DNA of 56,553 nt, from contig JAFVCL010000020.1 in the NCBI GenBank assembly GCA_017479285.1, positions 1-56,553 on the forward strand, read 5' to 3'. The position numbers were made by a program, and so were the translations under genes. Of this stretch, positions 1 through 8,148 are shown one piece after another. Below the pieces are notes generated by a model, which worked only from the letters and a program-made list of their open reading frames with translations, was not told the DNA's origin and searched no databases. This DNA is from Lachnospiraceae bacterium (GTDB lineage Bacteria; Bacillota; Clostridia; Lachnospirales; Lachnospiraceae). Within the stretch, counting starts at the first letter, position 1. Every line of letters begins with the position of its first letter.

Positions 1-1
1 A

Positions 2-118
2 TATAAGTATTTTGAAGAGATAAACGAGGATCCGATTGTATACAGATGGGGATGGAATCTTGACGACATCGATCCATCTGAGGAGGTTCAAGTAGATGCT
101 CTTTTTAAAAATGTATAG
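2..118 (+). CDS. C-terminal end of an unknown protein (partial)
   Basis: An open frame enters from the left edge and ends at TAG 116-118, giving 38 residues. The segment is acidic, with aromatic residues (WGWNLDDID) and an ending DALFKNV. I do not recognise the family. The start lies outside the window. Two-way terminator 321-360 lies about 200 bp downstream and may end its transcript, after a patch of small hairpins. Confidence 0.45.
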   Translation, partial: YKYFEEINEDPIVYRWGWNLDDIDPSEEVQVDALFKNV

Positions 119-222
119 TTAATTGGAAAGGGCTATACTAGATACATGAAAAATTGACTTCTCACTTCTCTGTGGGGTATTTTTCAAATTTATCGGAAGA
201 AGGGGTGCGGCGGAAATAGAAA

Positions 223-320
223 AAGGTCCGGTGGACCTTTTTCCCGCCGAACCGACCGAGCAGGTGCTCCGCACCTGCGAGTCCTTGAACCCTGAGGGTT
301 TTGGGCTTCCGCAGGAAGCC
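223..320. repeat. Four consecutive short hairpins
   Basis: Four perfect inverted repeats, each with a three-base loop, follow one another: AAAGGTCC-GGT-GGACCTTT (227-244 region), GCAGGTGC-TCC-GCACCTGC (about 258-277), AACCC-TGA-GGGTT (about 289-301) and GGCTTCC-GCA-GGAAGCC (304-320). They lie between the partial gene and the tRNA terminator. The spacing and loop size resemble extragenic palindromic repeats. The hairpins at 11.7-11.9 kb share the three-base-loop style but not the sequence. Confidence 0.6.
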
Positions 321-360
321 AAAAAAAGAAGGATAGCTTATTGCTATCCTTCTTTTTTTT
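321..360. terminator. Bidirectional intrinsic terminator
   Basis: The stem AGAAGGATAGC / GCTATCCTTCT (327-337 with 343-353) has a five-base loop. It is flanked by seven A on the left and a run of T on the right, so it can stop transcription on both strands. It serves the tRNA-Leu transcript on the minus strand and the incoming gene on the plus strand. Confidence 0.85.
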
Positions 361-365
361 ACTTC

Positions 366-449
366 TGCGGAAGAAGGGACTTGAACCCTCACGGTATTGC
401 TACCACAAGATCCTTAGTCTTGCTCGTCTACCAGTTCCGACACTTCCGC
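366..449 (-). tRNA. tRNA-Leu (anticodon AAG)
   Basis: On the minus strand the 84-base sequence folds as a class II tRNA. It has acceptor GCGGAAG/CTTCCGC with discriminator A, a D arm containing ACTGGTAGACGA, an anticodon stem CAAGA/TCTTG with loop CTAAGGA (anticodon AAG, leucine), a long variable arm GGTAGCAATACC, and a T arm with GGTTCAAGTCC. CCA is not encoded. The two-way terminator lies directly downstream. Confidence 0.95.
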
Positions 450-497
450 GCAACAGTAATAATTTACCACCAAGTTTAATAAATGTCAACTGTTTTT

Positions 498-2321
498 TCA
501 ACAATAATGCTTTAACATAAATTGAAGATTCTCATTCCCCCTGTAACGATTAATATCAATGGTATAGGCAACACTCATCTTAAATCCTGCTTTTCCCTGC
601 TCAAGCTTCTTAGCGCTTCCCACTCCGTATTTTTCATCAAGGAAAGCCAAAAAGATTGCCGGATCCTCGAAGGATGTAAGCTCGCACCTTTTCCCGCCGG
701 GGATTATTACGGTATATCTTGCATACTTTCCCTCAGAGCCAAACCTCTTTATGCCCACAAATTCCACATTCTTCATCGCAAAGAGCGGATGCGGATTTCC
801 CGTCCCGAAGGGTTCAAGCCTTTCAAACTCTCTGGCAAGCTTAAGAGTGGCATAATCCATAGGCATCGGCACATCTATTGAAACACGGGCATAAAAATCC
901 TCTTCCCCCAGCTTCGCCTCGCGGTTTAAAAATTCGTCAAGCCTTCCAAGGTTTTCTTCCTTTAGCGAAAGTCCCGCGGCCATGGCATGACCGCCAAATT
1001 TGTCAAGCAGGCCAGCAGCCGACATTAAGGCAGCCTGCATATGGTAGCTTTCTATTGACCGGCCGGAGCCCTTGATTCCCTCCTCGCCACGGGTAAGAAC
1101 GAACACGGGATGATTGTACTTCTCTCTTATCTTTCCCGCGATTATCCCCGCGATGCTCTCATGTACCTCCGGAAGGTAGATCAGCCACACCTTCTTTTCC
1201 GTAAGAGTATGCTCTTTAATATATTTCTCGGCAGAGGCGATTCCCTCATTTGTAAGGTTCTTTCTGCTGTCATTTAACGCCTTAAGGTCTGTCGCAACAG
1301 TAAGAGCCTCCGCCTTTGATGCCGCATTCAAAAGCTCAAACGCCCTCAGCGCAGTATCGAGCCTTCCGCTGGCATTGATACACGGACCTATAACAAAGCC
1401 GAGATGGTACGCCGAAAGCTTCTCCGGCGAAATACCATTAACCTCCATAAGAGCCCTTAAACCGACATTCGAGGAGTCACCCATTCTCTTTATTCCCTCG
1501 CGCACAACGATGCGGTTTTCATCCTTCAGCTCCATTACATCGCATACCGTACCGAGAGCGGCAAATTCGAGGAGTTCGTCCATGGATGCCTCAAGAGCCC
1601 TGGTACGCCCTGTCTGCTCTCCGTATGAAGCCGACGGGAAATCAATATCCGTTTTTTCTCCCTTGATAAGGCTAAGGCAGGCGCCCATAAGCTTATACGC
1701 CACCATTGCCCCGCATATTCCCTTAAAAGGATACCCGCAGTCGTCCCTCTTCGGGTCTACCACTGCAAGAGCCTCCGGAAGCAGCTGGATATGCCTTCCC
1801 TCGCCGTCTGTCTCAAAAGGGACCTCATGGTGGTCTGTAACTATAACATCCATTCCGAGGCTTTTTGCAAGCTTTGTCTGAGGAGCCGCGGAAATACCGT
1901 TATCACAGGTTACAATGAGCTGTACACCATCCTTTGAAGCCTCATACACAAGATTATCATTTAAGCCGTAGCCGTCATGTATCCTGTGGGGGATTGCGGT
2001 AGAGACATCACCTCCAAGGCATCGGATCCCCTTTGTAAGGATAAATGCGCTTGTAACTCCGTCCACATCATAATCGCCGATTACGCGGATTTTCTTTCCC
2101 TCCGCCACAGCCTTAAGAAGCTGCGCTGCAGCCCTGTCCATATCCTTCATAAGAAACGGGTCATTCAGCTCATTAAGAGAGCCGCCGAGAAAGCGCTGTG
2201 CTTCCTCGGCGGTCATTATATCCCGATTTCGCAGGATCCGGGCGGTAACAACATCTATGCCCAGTCTTCTGCTCCAATCTTCAAAATCTGCTTTTTTAGC
2301 CTGTACAAACCACTTTTCCAT
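498..2321 (-). CDS. recJ: Single-stranded-DNA-specific exonuclease RecJ
   Basis: RecJ degrades single-stranded DNA 5'->3' in recombination and mismatch/base-excision repair in the cytoplasm. The DHH phosphoesterase motifs are visible: DYDVDG at about residues 83-88 and the DHH triad at 163-165, followed by the DHHA1-type motif GPCINASGRLDTA near 312. At 607 residues it is close to E. coli RecJ (about 577) and shorter than the roughly 780-residue Bacillus form, so the extra C-terminal Firmicute domain seems reduced. Its ATG overlaps the secDF stop by one base (TAATG), so translation is probably coupled. The order scfA-scfB-secDF-recJ is typical of Clostridia. Confidence 0.95.
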   Translation of the reverse strand: MEKWFVQAKKADFEDWSRRLGIDVVTARILRNRDIMTAEEAQRFLGGSLNELNDPFLMKDMDRAAAQLLKAVAEGKKIRVIGDYDVDGVTSAFILTKGIRCLGGDVSTAIPHRIHDGYGLNDNLVYEASKDGVQLIVTCDNGISAAPQTKLAKSLGMDVIVTDHHEVPFETDGEGRHIQLLPEALAVVDPKRDDCGYPFKGICGAMVAYKLMGACLSLIKGEKTDIDFPSASYGEQTGRTRALEASMDELLEFAALGTVCDVMELKDENRIVVREGIKRMGDSSNVGLRALMEVNGISPEKLSAYHLGFVIGPCINASGRLDTALRAFELLNAASKAEALTVATDLKALNDSRKNLTNEGIASAEKYIKEHTLTEKKVWLIYLPEVHESIAGIIAGKIREKYNHPVFVLTRGEEGIKGSGRSIESYHMQAALMSAAGLLDKFGGHAMAAGLSLKEENLGRLDEFLNREAKLGEEDFYARVSIDVPMPMDYATLKLAREFERLEPFGTGNPHPLFAMKNVEFVGIKRFGSEGKYARYTVIIPGGKRCELTSFEDPAIFLAFLDEKYGVGSAKKLEQGKAGFKMSVAYTIDINRYRGNENLQFMLKHYC

Positions 2322-4555
2322 TAAGCCTTCTTCTTTCCGGGGAACTTGGTCCTAAAGGTGTACCAGAGCGCGCCGGCAATACATACGGATGAATAACATC
2401 CGCAGGCGATACCTACCATGAGAGGCAGTGCAAAATCGCGGATGCTTGAAACACCGAAGCCGTAAAGGAATGCCACCATTACGAAGGTTGTAAGGGATGT
2501 GAAGATACTTCTTGAGAGCGTCTGGGTAATACTCCTGTTTACGATCTCGGTAAGTTCTTCCCTTGTATTTATGCTTCTGTTCTCACGGATACGGTCGAAT
2601 ATAACGATGGTCGCATTGATCGAATAACCGACTATTGTAAGCAGGCAGGCAACGAAGGTGTTTCCCACGGATACCCTTGCTGCGGCATAGAAGGCGATAA
2701 CAACGAGCACATCATGCGCAAGCGCGATGATCGAGCTGATACCGAATCTCATATCCTTGAAACGTATTCTTATATAGATAAGCATAAGCACGATAGCTAC
2801 AACTACCGCTATAATGGTATCCCTCTTCATCTCCGAGCTGATGGTGGAGCTGATGGTCTCAGTCGTTATCTTTGACGCGGGAATACTGAACTTCTCTATA
2901 AACATATTCTCAAGATTTTCTCTTGTCTCGACATCAAGAGAATTTGTCTTGAAGATTACTTCATTTGTTCCGGAGATTGTCTGGATCTGTACATTGCTTC
3001 CGGTAACCTTTTCTATCTCAGGAGCGATCTGCGCGGTAAGACTGTCAATATCCCAGGTCTCGTTAAAGTCAACAGTCGTAGCGGTACCGCCCTTGAACTC
3101 GAGGGAATAGTTAAGCTCGTCGCGATGAAGCGCAAACTTGTTGACTCCCATAAATACAAAGCCCGAAACAACAACCGCAATGGATATTCCAAAGAAAAGT
3201 CCTCTCTTTGAAAGGAAGTTTACAGACTTTCTGTCCTTTGCCCTGCCGTAAAGCTTTTCACTCCTGCATCCGAGCGCATAAAAAGCTCTGATAAGCAGCC
3301 TTGTTATAACAAGTGCGGTAAACATTGAAAGAACGATACCAAGTACCAGAGTCTGGGCAAAGCCCTTAACCGAACCGGGACCTAAGATCCAAAGAACGAT
3401 AGCGGCGATAAGCGTCGTTATATTACCGTCGAGGATAGCTGAAAGAGCCTTGTTAAATCCGGTCTTTATAGCGCTGTCTACCGAAAATCCCGCTGCGATT
3501 TCCTCTCTTATACGGGCGAAGATGACAACATTTGCGTCTACCGCCATACCGATTGAAAGGATAATACCCGCGATTCCCGCAAGGGTAAGTGTCATATCAA
3601 ATCCGTTAAGTAAAAGGACTATAAGAGCCACATAAGCCACAAGAGCGATGGCTGCACAGAATCCCGGGAGCAGATATACAGCGATCATAAATACAGCAAC
3701 CGCGATGAATCCGAAAAGTCCGGCCTTAAGGGATGTAGAGATTGCATCCTGTCCCAGCTGTGCTCCCACAACCTTTGAGTGGAGCTCTTCAAGCTCAAGT
3801 GAAAGTCCACCGATACGAATTGTTGAAGCAAGCTTTTCTGCCTCCTCGTAGGTAAAGTCTCCGGTTATCTGGGCTTCACCGGTGGTAAGAGCGCCGTTTA
3901 CATTAGGAACGCTCACGAATGCTCCGTCATAATATATCGCAAGAGTTTCTCCCTTGGAGTAAGCCCTTGTGGTGGCATCGGCAAACTTCTGGGTTCCCTC
4001 CTCCGTCATGGAGAGCGAAACCGCATACGAGGTATTCTTTAAATTATCCTGGGTGGATACCGCTCTGGCATCGGCAACATCGGTTCCCTGAAGCTTTATG
4101 GAGCCATCCGCAAGAAGAGCGTCTATCGTCTTGTTGAGCACCCATCCGCTGGCGGTGTAGCTGTAATTGGCATTGCCCTCATCATCTGTCTCCGCGATAA
4201 AATAGAGAGTACCGGGCTGACCAAGTTCCTGAAGGATAGTGTTTGCATCGCTTACACCGGGGATTTCAATATTGATACGGTTGGTTCCCTCCTGGTAAAC
4301 GATTGCTTCAGTGCTGTATCCCTCAACACGCTGCTGAAGTTTGTAGATTGTGTCCGCCATATCGGTCTGGTCAGGATTCTCCTCGCCGACAACCTGATAT
4401 GTGATGCTGACTCCTCCCGCAAGATCAAGTCCGAGGGAAATATCCTTCGCACTTGCGGTCCCCTGTGAATCGGTTCCGTGGATATCGATAAATCCGATTC
4501 CGATAGTCAGCGCAAGAATAGCTATGAGCGTTATAATTGCCGTGCTCTTTTTCAT
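2321..4555 (-). CDS. secDF: SecD-SecF fused protein export membrane protein
   Basis: SecDF uses the proton-motive force to help pull proteins through SecYEG. The chain is 744 residues and joins SecD and SecF, as in many Firmicutes. It has an N-terminal membrane helix, a large outer P1 region, and SecD helices with the conserved motif GMAVDANVVIFARIREE. A second N-terminal helix then starts the SecF half, which carries VGYSINATIVIFDRIREN near residue 655. It is translationally coupled to recJ. A promoter-like sequence lies upstream at 4663-4691, so it may be expressed apart from the scf genes. Confidence 0.95.
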   Translation of the reverse strand: MKKSTAIITLIAILALTIGIGFIDIHGTDSQGTASAKDISLGLDLAGGVSITYQVVGEENPDQTDMADTIYKLQQRVEGYSTEAIVYQEGTNRINIEIPGVSDANTILQELGQPGTLYFIAETDDEGNANYSYTASGWVLNKTIDALLADGSIKLQGTDVADARAVSTQDNLKNTSYAVSLSMTEEGTQKFADATTRAYSKGETLAIYYDGAFVSVPNVNGALTTGEAQITGDFTYEEAEKLASTIRIGGLSLELEELHSKVVGAQLGQDAISTSLKAGLFGFIAVAVFMIAVYLLPGFCAAIALVAYVALIVLLLNGFDMTLTLAGIAGIILSIGMAVDANVVIFARIREEIAAGFSVDSAIKTGFNKALSAILDGNITTLIAAIVLWILGPGSVKGFAQTLVLGIVLSMFTALVITRLLIRAFYALGCRSEKLYGRAKDRKSVNFLSKRGLFFGISIAVVVSGFVFMGVNKFALHRDELNYSLEFKGGTATTVDFNETWDIDSLTAQIAPEIEKVTGSNVQIQTISGTNEVIFKTNSLDVETRENLENMFIEKFSIPASKITTETISSTISSEMKRDTIIAVVVAIVLMLIYIRIRFKDMRFGISSIIALAHDVLVVIAFYAAARVSVGNTFVACLLTIVGYSINATIVIFDRIRENRSINTREELTEIVNRSITQTLSRSIFTSLTTFVMVAFLYGFGVSSIRDFALPLMVGIACGCYSSVCIAGALWYTFRTKFPGKKKA

Positions 4556-4662
4556 GATGTCTAAATCCTTTCTATAATATGCAGTGCCGTTATTTCCGGG
4601 TCACTGCACCGATTGCAAAAAAAATGTATTTCAGATAAGCGCAAAATAATGCACACTAATCT

Positions 4663-4691
4663 AAAATACACTTATTTTTGAAATAAATCAA
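4663..4691 (-). promoter_or_regulatory. Candidate sigma-A promoter for secDF-recJ
   Basis: On the minus strand, TTGATT (4686-4691) and TATTTT (4663-4668) are separated by 17 bases. They lie about 110 bases upstream of secDF, in the 155-base gap after the receiver gene. Both boxes are near consensus. No start site has been mapped. Confidence 0.45.
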
Positions 4692-4710
4692 CCTTTTTTA
4701 GGCGAGAACT

Positions 4711-5106
4711 TTACTTATTTTCTTTATATTTTTCTTTGTATTCCTTTATCGCCGCATTTATCTCCGCAATCGCCTCTTTATGCTTGAAGGGCTTGCAGAT
4801 ATAGTGATTAACTCCCAGTTCTTCGCAGATTTCCTTGCTTATCTCACTGTCATCACCGGAGATAACGACCACAGGGAACTTTTTGTCCCATTTTCTCTCT
4901 CTTACTTCCATAAGAAACTCGTACCCGTTCATCTCGGGCATGAGAAGATCGAGGAGTACCGCGGTTATCTTACCCATCTGTATTGAAAGGATATGCAGTG
5001 CCTCGCGTCCGTTTCTCGCAAGTACCACCTCGTACTTATCCTCCAGAAGCTCCGCAAGAAGCTCTCTGCTCATTTCAGTATCGTCAACAATAAGGATTCT
5101 GTCCAT
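4711..5106 (-). CDS. Stand-alone receiver-domain response regulator
   Basis: This 131-residue protein is a single CheY-like receiver with no output domain. The acidic pocket is D8-D9, the phospho-acceptor is D53 in LLDLLMPEMNG, and the conserved lysine is K105 in CKPF. It probably acts through protein contacts, like CheY or Spo0F. A lysine-rich tail follows the domain. It sits between scfB (35-base gap) and secDF and reads the same way. No histidine kinase lies nearby, so its partner is unknown. Confidence 0.85.
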   Translation of the reverse strand: MDRILIVDDTEMSRELLAELLEDKYEVVLARNGREALHILSIQMGKITAVLLDLLMPEMNGYEFLMEVRERKWDKKFPVVVISGDDSEISKEICEELGVNHYICKPFKHKEAIAEINAAIKEYKEKYKENK

Positions 5107-5141
5107 AGCTCTCTCCCTTACGATAATAAACCTTCCGATAA

Positions 5142-6539
5142 TCAGTCTTCCGATTCCATTTCAGCCTCGGCAGCCTTCAGCATGATAGCGCACTCAATAC
5201 GCTTTCTCTGAAGCTCACATCCAACCTCATAAACATCCGTGATCTTTCCGTGGAAATTGTATGAGTTCGCCGCACAGCCTCCGCTGCAGTAGAATTTTGC
5301 AAAGCATTTTCTGCATTTTTCCTTTGCATACACATTGCATTGCTTGAACTCGTATCTAATATCATCCCGGACTATGCCGTCATCCACATTTCCCATGAGA
5401 AAGTCTTCGTTTCCCACAAACTGGTGGCAGGGATAGAAATCACCCCACGGCGTTACCGCAAGATATTCGCACCCCGAACCGCATCCCGAGAGTCTCTTTG
5501 CCACGCAGGGTCCGCCCTCGAGGTCTATCATGAAGTGGAAGAAATTAAAGGGTCTTCCCTCTTTCTTTCTCTTTAACATCTCAACGGCAAGTCTGTCATA
5601 CTCATCCTTAAGCTTCGGGATATCCTCCTCGCGGATCGCGTAATCGTCCGTGGGCTGGGCTACGACCGGCTCCACGGAAATCTGCTCAAACCCCAGATCT
5701 GCAAGATGGAGAACATCCTCCGCAAAATCCAGATTGTAATGTGTATATGTTCCGCGAACATAATAATTCATCTGGTTACGGCTCTCCGCAACATGGAGAA
5801 ACTTCGGGACTATGGTGTCGTAGCTTCCCTGCCCTCCCCTGAAGGGACGCATACGGTCATTCACTTCCTTACGCCCGTCTATGGAAAGAACTATATTTCC
5901 CATCTCCCTGTTGGCAAATTCAAGGATTTCCTCGTTTAAAAGCACCCCATTTGTCGTAAGCGTAAAGCGGAATTTCTTATTGCGTTCCTTCTCGATGGAC
6001 CTTCCGTATTCCACAAGCTGCTTTACCACTTCCCAGTTCATGGTGGGTTCACCACCGAAGAAATCCACCTCGAGATTTACCCTGTTTCCGGAATTTGCCA
6101 CAAGAAAGTCCAGAGCCTTCTTTCCCACCTCAAAGGACATAAGCGCGCGGCGGCCGTGGTATTCACCCTCCTCCGCAAAGCAGTATCTGCAGGCGAGGTT
6201 ACAGTCATGGGCGATATGCAGGCAGAGCGCCTTTACCACCGTCTGTCTGTCCTTGAAGGAATCGACATAATTCTCGTAAATATCCTTTGTAAAAAGCTGA
6301 CCGGAAGCGGCAAGCTCAAGGGCCTCGCCTATAGCCTCCTTTATCTCATTCTCGGGATATTTAAGTCCGCCGACATGAACCACGGCTGCGGTAAGCGTGT
6401 CCGCGTCCTTTATCCCCTGCTCATAAAGTGGCTCAACAAGCGGGATCATATCGTAGACAATATCGTCAACTATATGCACCGAACCGCTGTTTACATCTAA
6501 AACTATATTGTAACCATTATTTTTATAGCAATGAATCAT
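5142..6539 (-). CDS. scfB: SCIFF peptide maturase, radical SAM/SPASM enzyme
   Basis: ScfB installs a Cys-Thr thioether crosslink in the SCIFF peptide (known for the family). The radical SAM cluster is C113-x3-C117-x2-C120 in CNLACRYCFAEEGEYHG. An N-terminal RiPP-recognition-like region lies at about 1-95. A C-terminal SPASM/twitch domain carries CGSGCEYLAVTPWG and the Cys-rich stretch CRKCFAKFYCSGGC, which binds auxiliary 4Fe-4S clusters. At 465 residues it is the usual length. The substrate gene scfA lies 86 bases upstream, an arrangement conserved across Clostridia. Confidence 0.95.
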   Translation of the reverse strand: MIHCYKNNGYNIVLDVNSGSVHIVDDIVYDMIPLVEPLYEQGIKDADTLTAAVVHVGGLKYPENEIKEAIGEALELAASGQLFTKDIYENYVDSFKDRQTVVKALCLHIAHDCNLACRYCFAEEGEYHGRRALMSFEVGKKALDFLVANSGNRVNLEVDFFGGEPTMNWEVVKQLVEYGRSIEKERNKKFRFTLTTNGVLLNEEILEFANREMGNIVLSIDGRKEVNDRMRPFRGGQGSYDTIVPKFLHVAESRNQMNYYVRGTYTHYNLDFAEDVLHLADLGFEQISVEPVVAQPTDDYAIREEDIPKLKDEYDRLAVEMLKRKKEGRPFNFFHFMIDLEGGPCVAKRLSGCGSGCEYLAVTPWGDFYPCHQFVGNEDFLMGNVDDGIVRDDIRYEFKQCNVYAKEKCRKCFAKFYCSGGCAANSYNFHGKITDVYEVGCELQRKRIECAIMLKAAEAEMESED

Positions 6540-6625
6540 AATAATACCGAAAAAAGCAGCGACATAGAATCGCTGCTCAGATGTCTGATTTTTAGTAATA
6601 CTTTTAGCTGTCTGACCGGCTCAGA

Positions 6626-6769
6626 TCACTTAGCCTTTTCGCAGGTCTGGTTTCCAACTGTGCAGGAGGTCTTGCATGCTGACTGGCAGGAAGTCTGGCA
6701 CTCGCCGCATCCGCCCTTCTTCATTGACTCCTTGAGATCTCTTGTTGTTAAAGTCTTGATATGCTTCAT
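6626..6769 (-). CDS. scfA: SCIFF peptide (six cysteines in forty-five residues)
   Basis: This 47-residue peptide begins MKHIKTLTTRDLKES and has cysteines at 21, 24, 28, 32, 36 and 43 (CGECQTSCQSACKTSC then TCEKAK), which matches the SCIFF family nearly perfectly. AAGGAGG precedes the ATG with suitable spacing. It is the ribosomally made substrate of the radical SAM enzyme encoded just downstream. Its biological role is unknown. Conservation in almost all Clostridia suggests a housekeeping function. Confidence 0.97.
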   Translation of the reverse strand: MKHIKTLTTRDLKESMKKGGCGECQTSCQSACKTSCTVGNQTCEKAK

Positions 6770-6911
6770 GGAAAAAGCCTCCTTAAATTATACATGATCA
6801 AATTGAATAATCACCCACGAAGTCCGCAGGCAAAGAGTATTTTATCATAAACCCTGCCTGTTTTGCAATAGTTAAATGTAAGGTGATGGGAATATGCCGG
6901 AAAATCCGGCA

Positions 6912-8072
6912 CTACAGCATTGACTCCCCCGCCAATCTTTCATCAAGTCCGAGGAAATCCAGCGCAGTTGCCGCAATATCGGCAAAGGTCTTTCTCGTCC
7001 CGAGATTCTCCGGCTTTATCTTTTCTCCGAAAAGTATCATCGGTGTATACTCTCTGGTGTGGTCCGTAGTCCTTGTATAGGAAGGGTCGCAGCCGTGGTC
7101 GGCCGTTAGCAGAAGAGCGTCATCCCTTCTCAATTTCCCTAATATCGCGGGCAGCTTTTCATCAAAATATGAAAGTGCTGCGGCATACCCTTCCACATCC
7201 CTTCTGTGTCCGTAGAGCATATCGTAATCGACAAGGTTTATAAAGCATAAGCCGTCAAAATCCTTATCGAGGTATTCCAGTGTCCGTTCTATTCCCTCGG
7301 CATTCCCCGATGTGTATACATACTCGGTAATACCTTTTCCGGCAAAAATATCATTTATCTTTCCGACCGCGATTACATCCCTGCCCCCTGCCTTAAGAAC
7401 ATCCAGCATGGTATTGCCGGGAGGCAGAAGCGAGAAGTCATGTCTTCTCGGAGTCCTTGTATAATTACCGCTCTCTCCGATAAAAGGTCTTGCGATCACG
7501 CGGCCCACGCCGTGCTCACCGGTAAGGATCCTCCTCGCGATCCGGCAGTACTCATAAAGCGTCTCGCAGGGAACCACATCCTCGTGTGCCGCTATCTGGA
7601 ATACACTGTCCGCAGAGGTATAGACTATCAAATCCCCGGTCTTTATATGCTCGTCACCGAAATCGTTTATAACCTGGGTTCCGGAATAGGGCTTGTTGCA
7701 GAGTACTCCCCGTCCGGTCTGCTTCGAAAACTCATCGAGTATCTCCTTGGGGAATCCGCCGGGATATGTGGGAAGCGGCTTTGGAGATACAAGCCCCGCT
7801 ATCTCCCAGTGGCCGATGGTGGTATCCTTTCCGGCGCTTTTTTCCGTCATACGGGCTATCCTTGCGGTATGTGTCCTTCCGGGGTCGATCTTCTCCGAAA
7901 CCTTTACCCCTTCTATCTGGAATAAACCGAGCTCTTTTAGATTCGGGACTATTAATTTATCACTCTTTGAGACCGCTCCTATCGTATTTACATCAAAATC
8001 GCCGAATTTTTCCGCATCCGGCATCTGCCCAATTCCAAAGCTGTCCAATACAATTATGAAAAATCTGCTCAT
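6912..8072 (-). CDS. deoB: Phosphopentomutase
   Basis: DeoB interconverts ribose- or deoxyribose-1-phosphate and the 5-phosphate, linking nucleoside breakdown to the pentose phosphate pathway. It belongs to the metal-dependent alkaline phosphatase superfamily. The N-terminal metal motif is FFIIVLDSFGIGQMPDA, and the second metal site is in TADHGCDPSYTRTTDHTREY near residue 325. The threonine nucleophile is probably in KDTTIGHWE. The 386-residue length is normal (about 390). It follows nnr by 76 bases on the same strand. Other deo genes are not visible. Confidence 0.95.
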   Translation of the reverse strand: MSRFFIIVLDSFGIGQMPDAEKFGDFDVNTIGAVSKSDKLIVPNLKELGLFQIEGVKVSEKIDPGRTHTARIARMTEKSAGKDTTIGHWEIAGLVSPKPLPTYPGGFPKEILDEFSKQTGRGVLCNKPYSGTQVINDFGDEHIKTGDLIVYTSADSVFQIAAHEDVVPCETLYEYCRIARRILTGEHGVGRVIARPFIGESGNYTRTPRRHDFSLLPPGNTMLDVLKAGGRDVIAVGKINDIFAGKGITEYVYTSGNAEGIERTLEYLDKDFDGLCFINLVDYDMLYGHRRDVEGYAAALSYFDEKLPAILGKLRRDDALLLTADHGCDPSYTRTTDHTREYTPMILFGEKIKPENLGTRKTFADIAATALDFLGLDERLAGESML

Positions 8073-8148
8073 ACACCTGCCCCTTTATAAAAATTATATA
8101 AAAATAATGTATATTCCTTTTCGTAATATTACTTCACCGCAATCTGTT

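Noticed and set aside
6787-6792. TATAAT-like -10 box just before scfA
   Set aside because: Its start site would fall inside the ribosome-binding site and no -35 box lies at the right distance.
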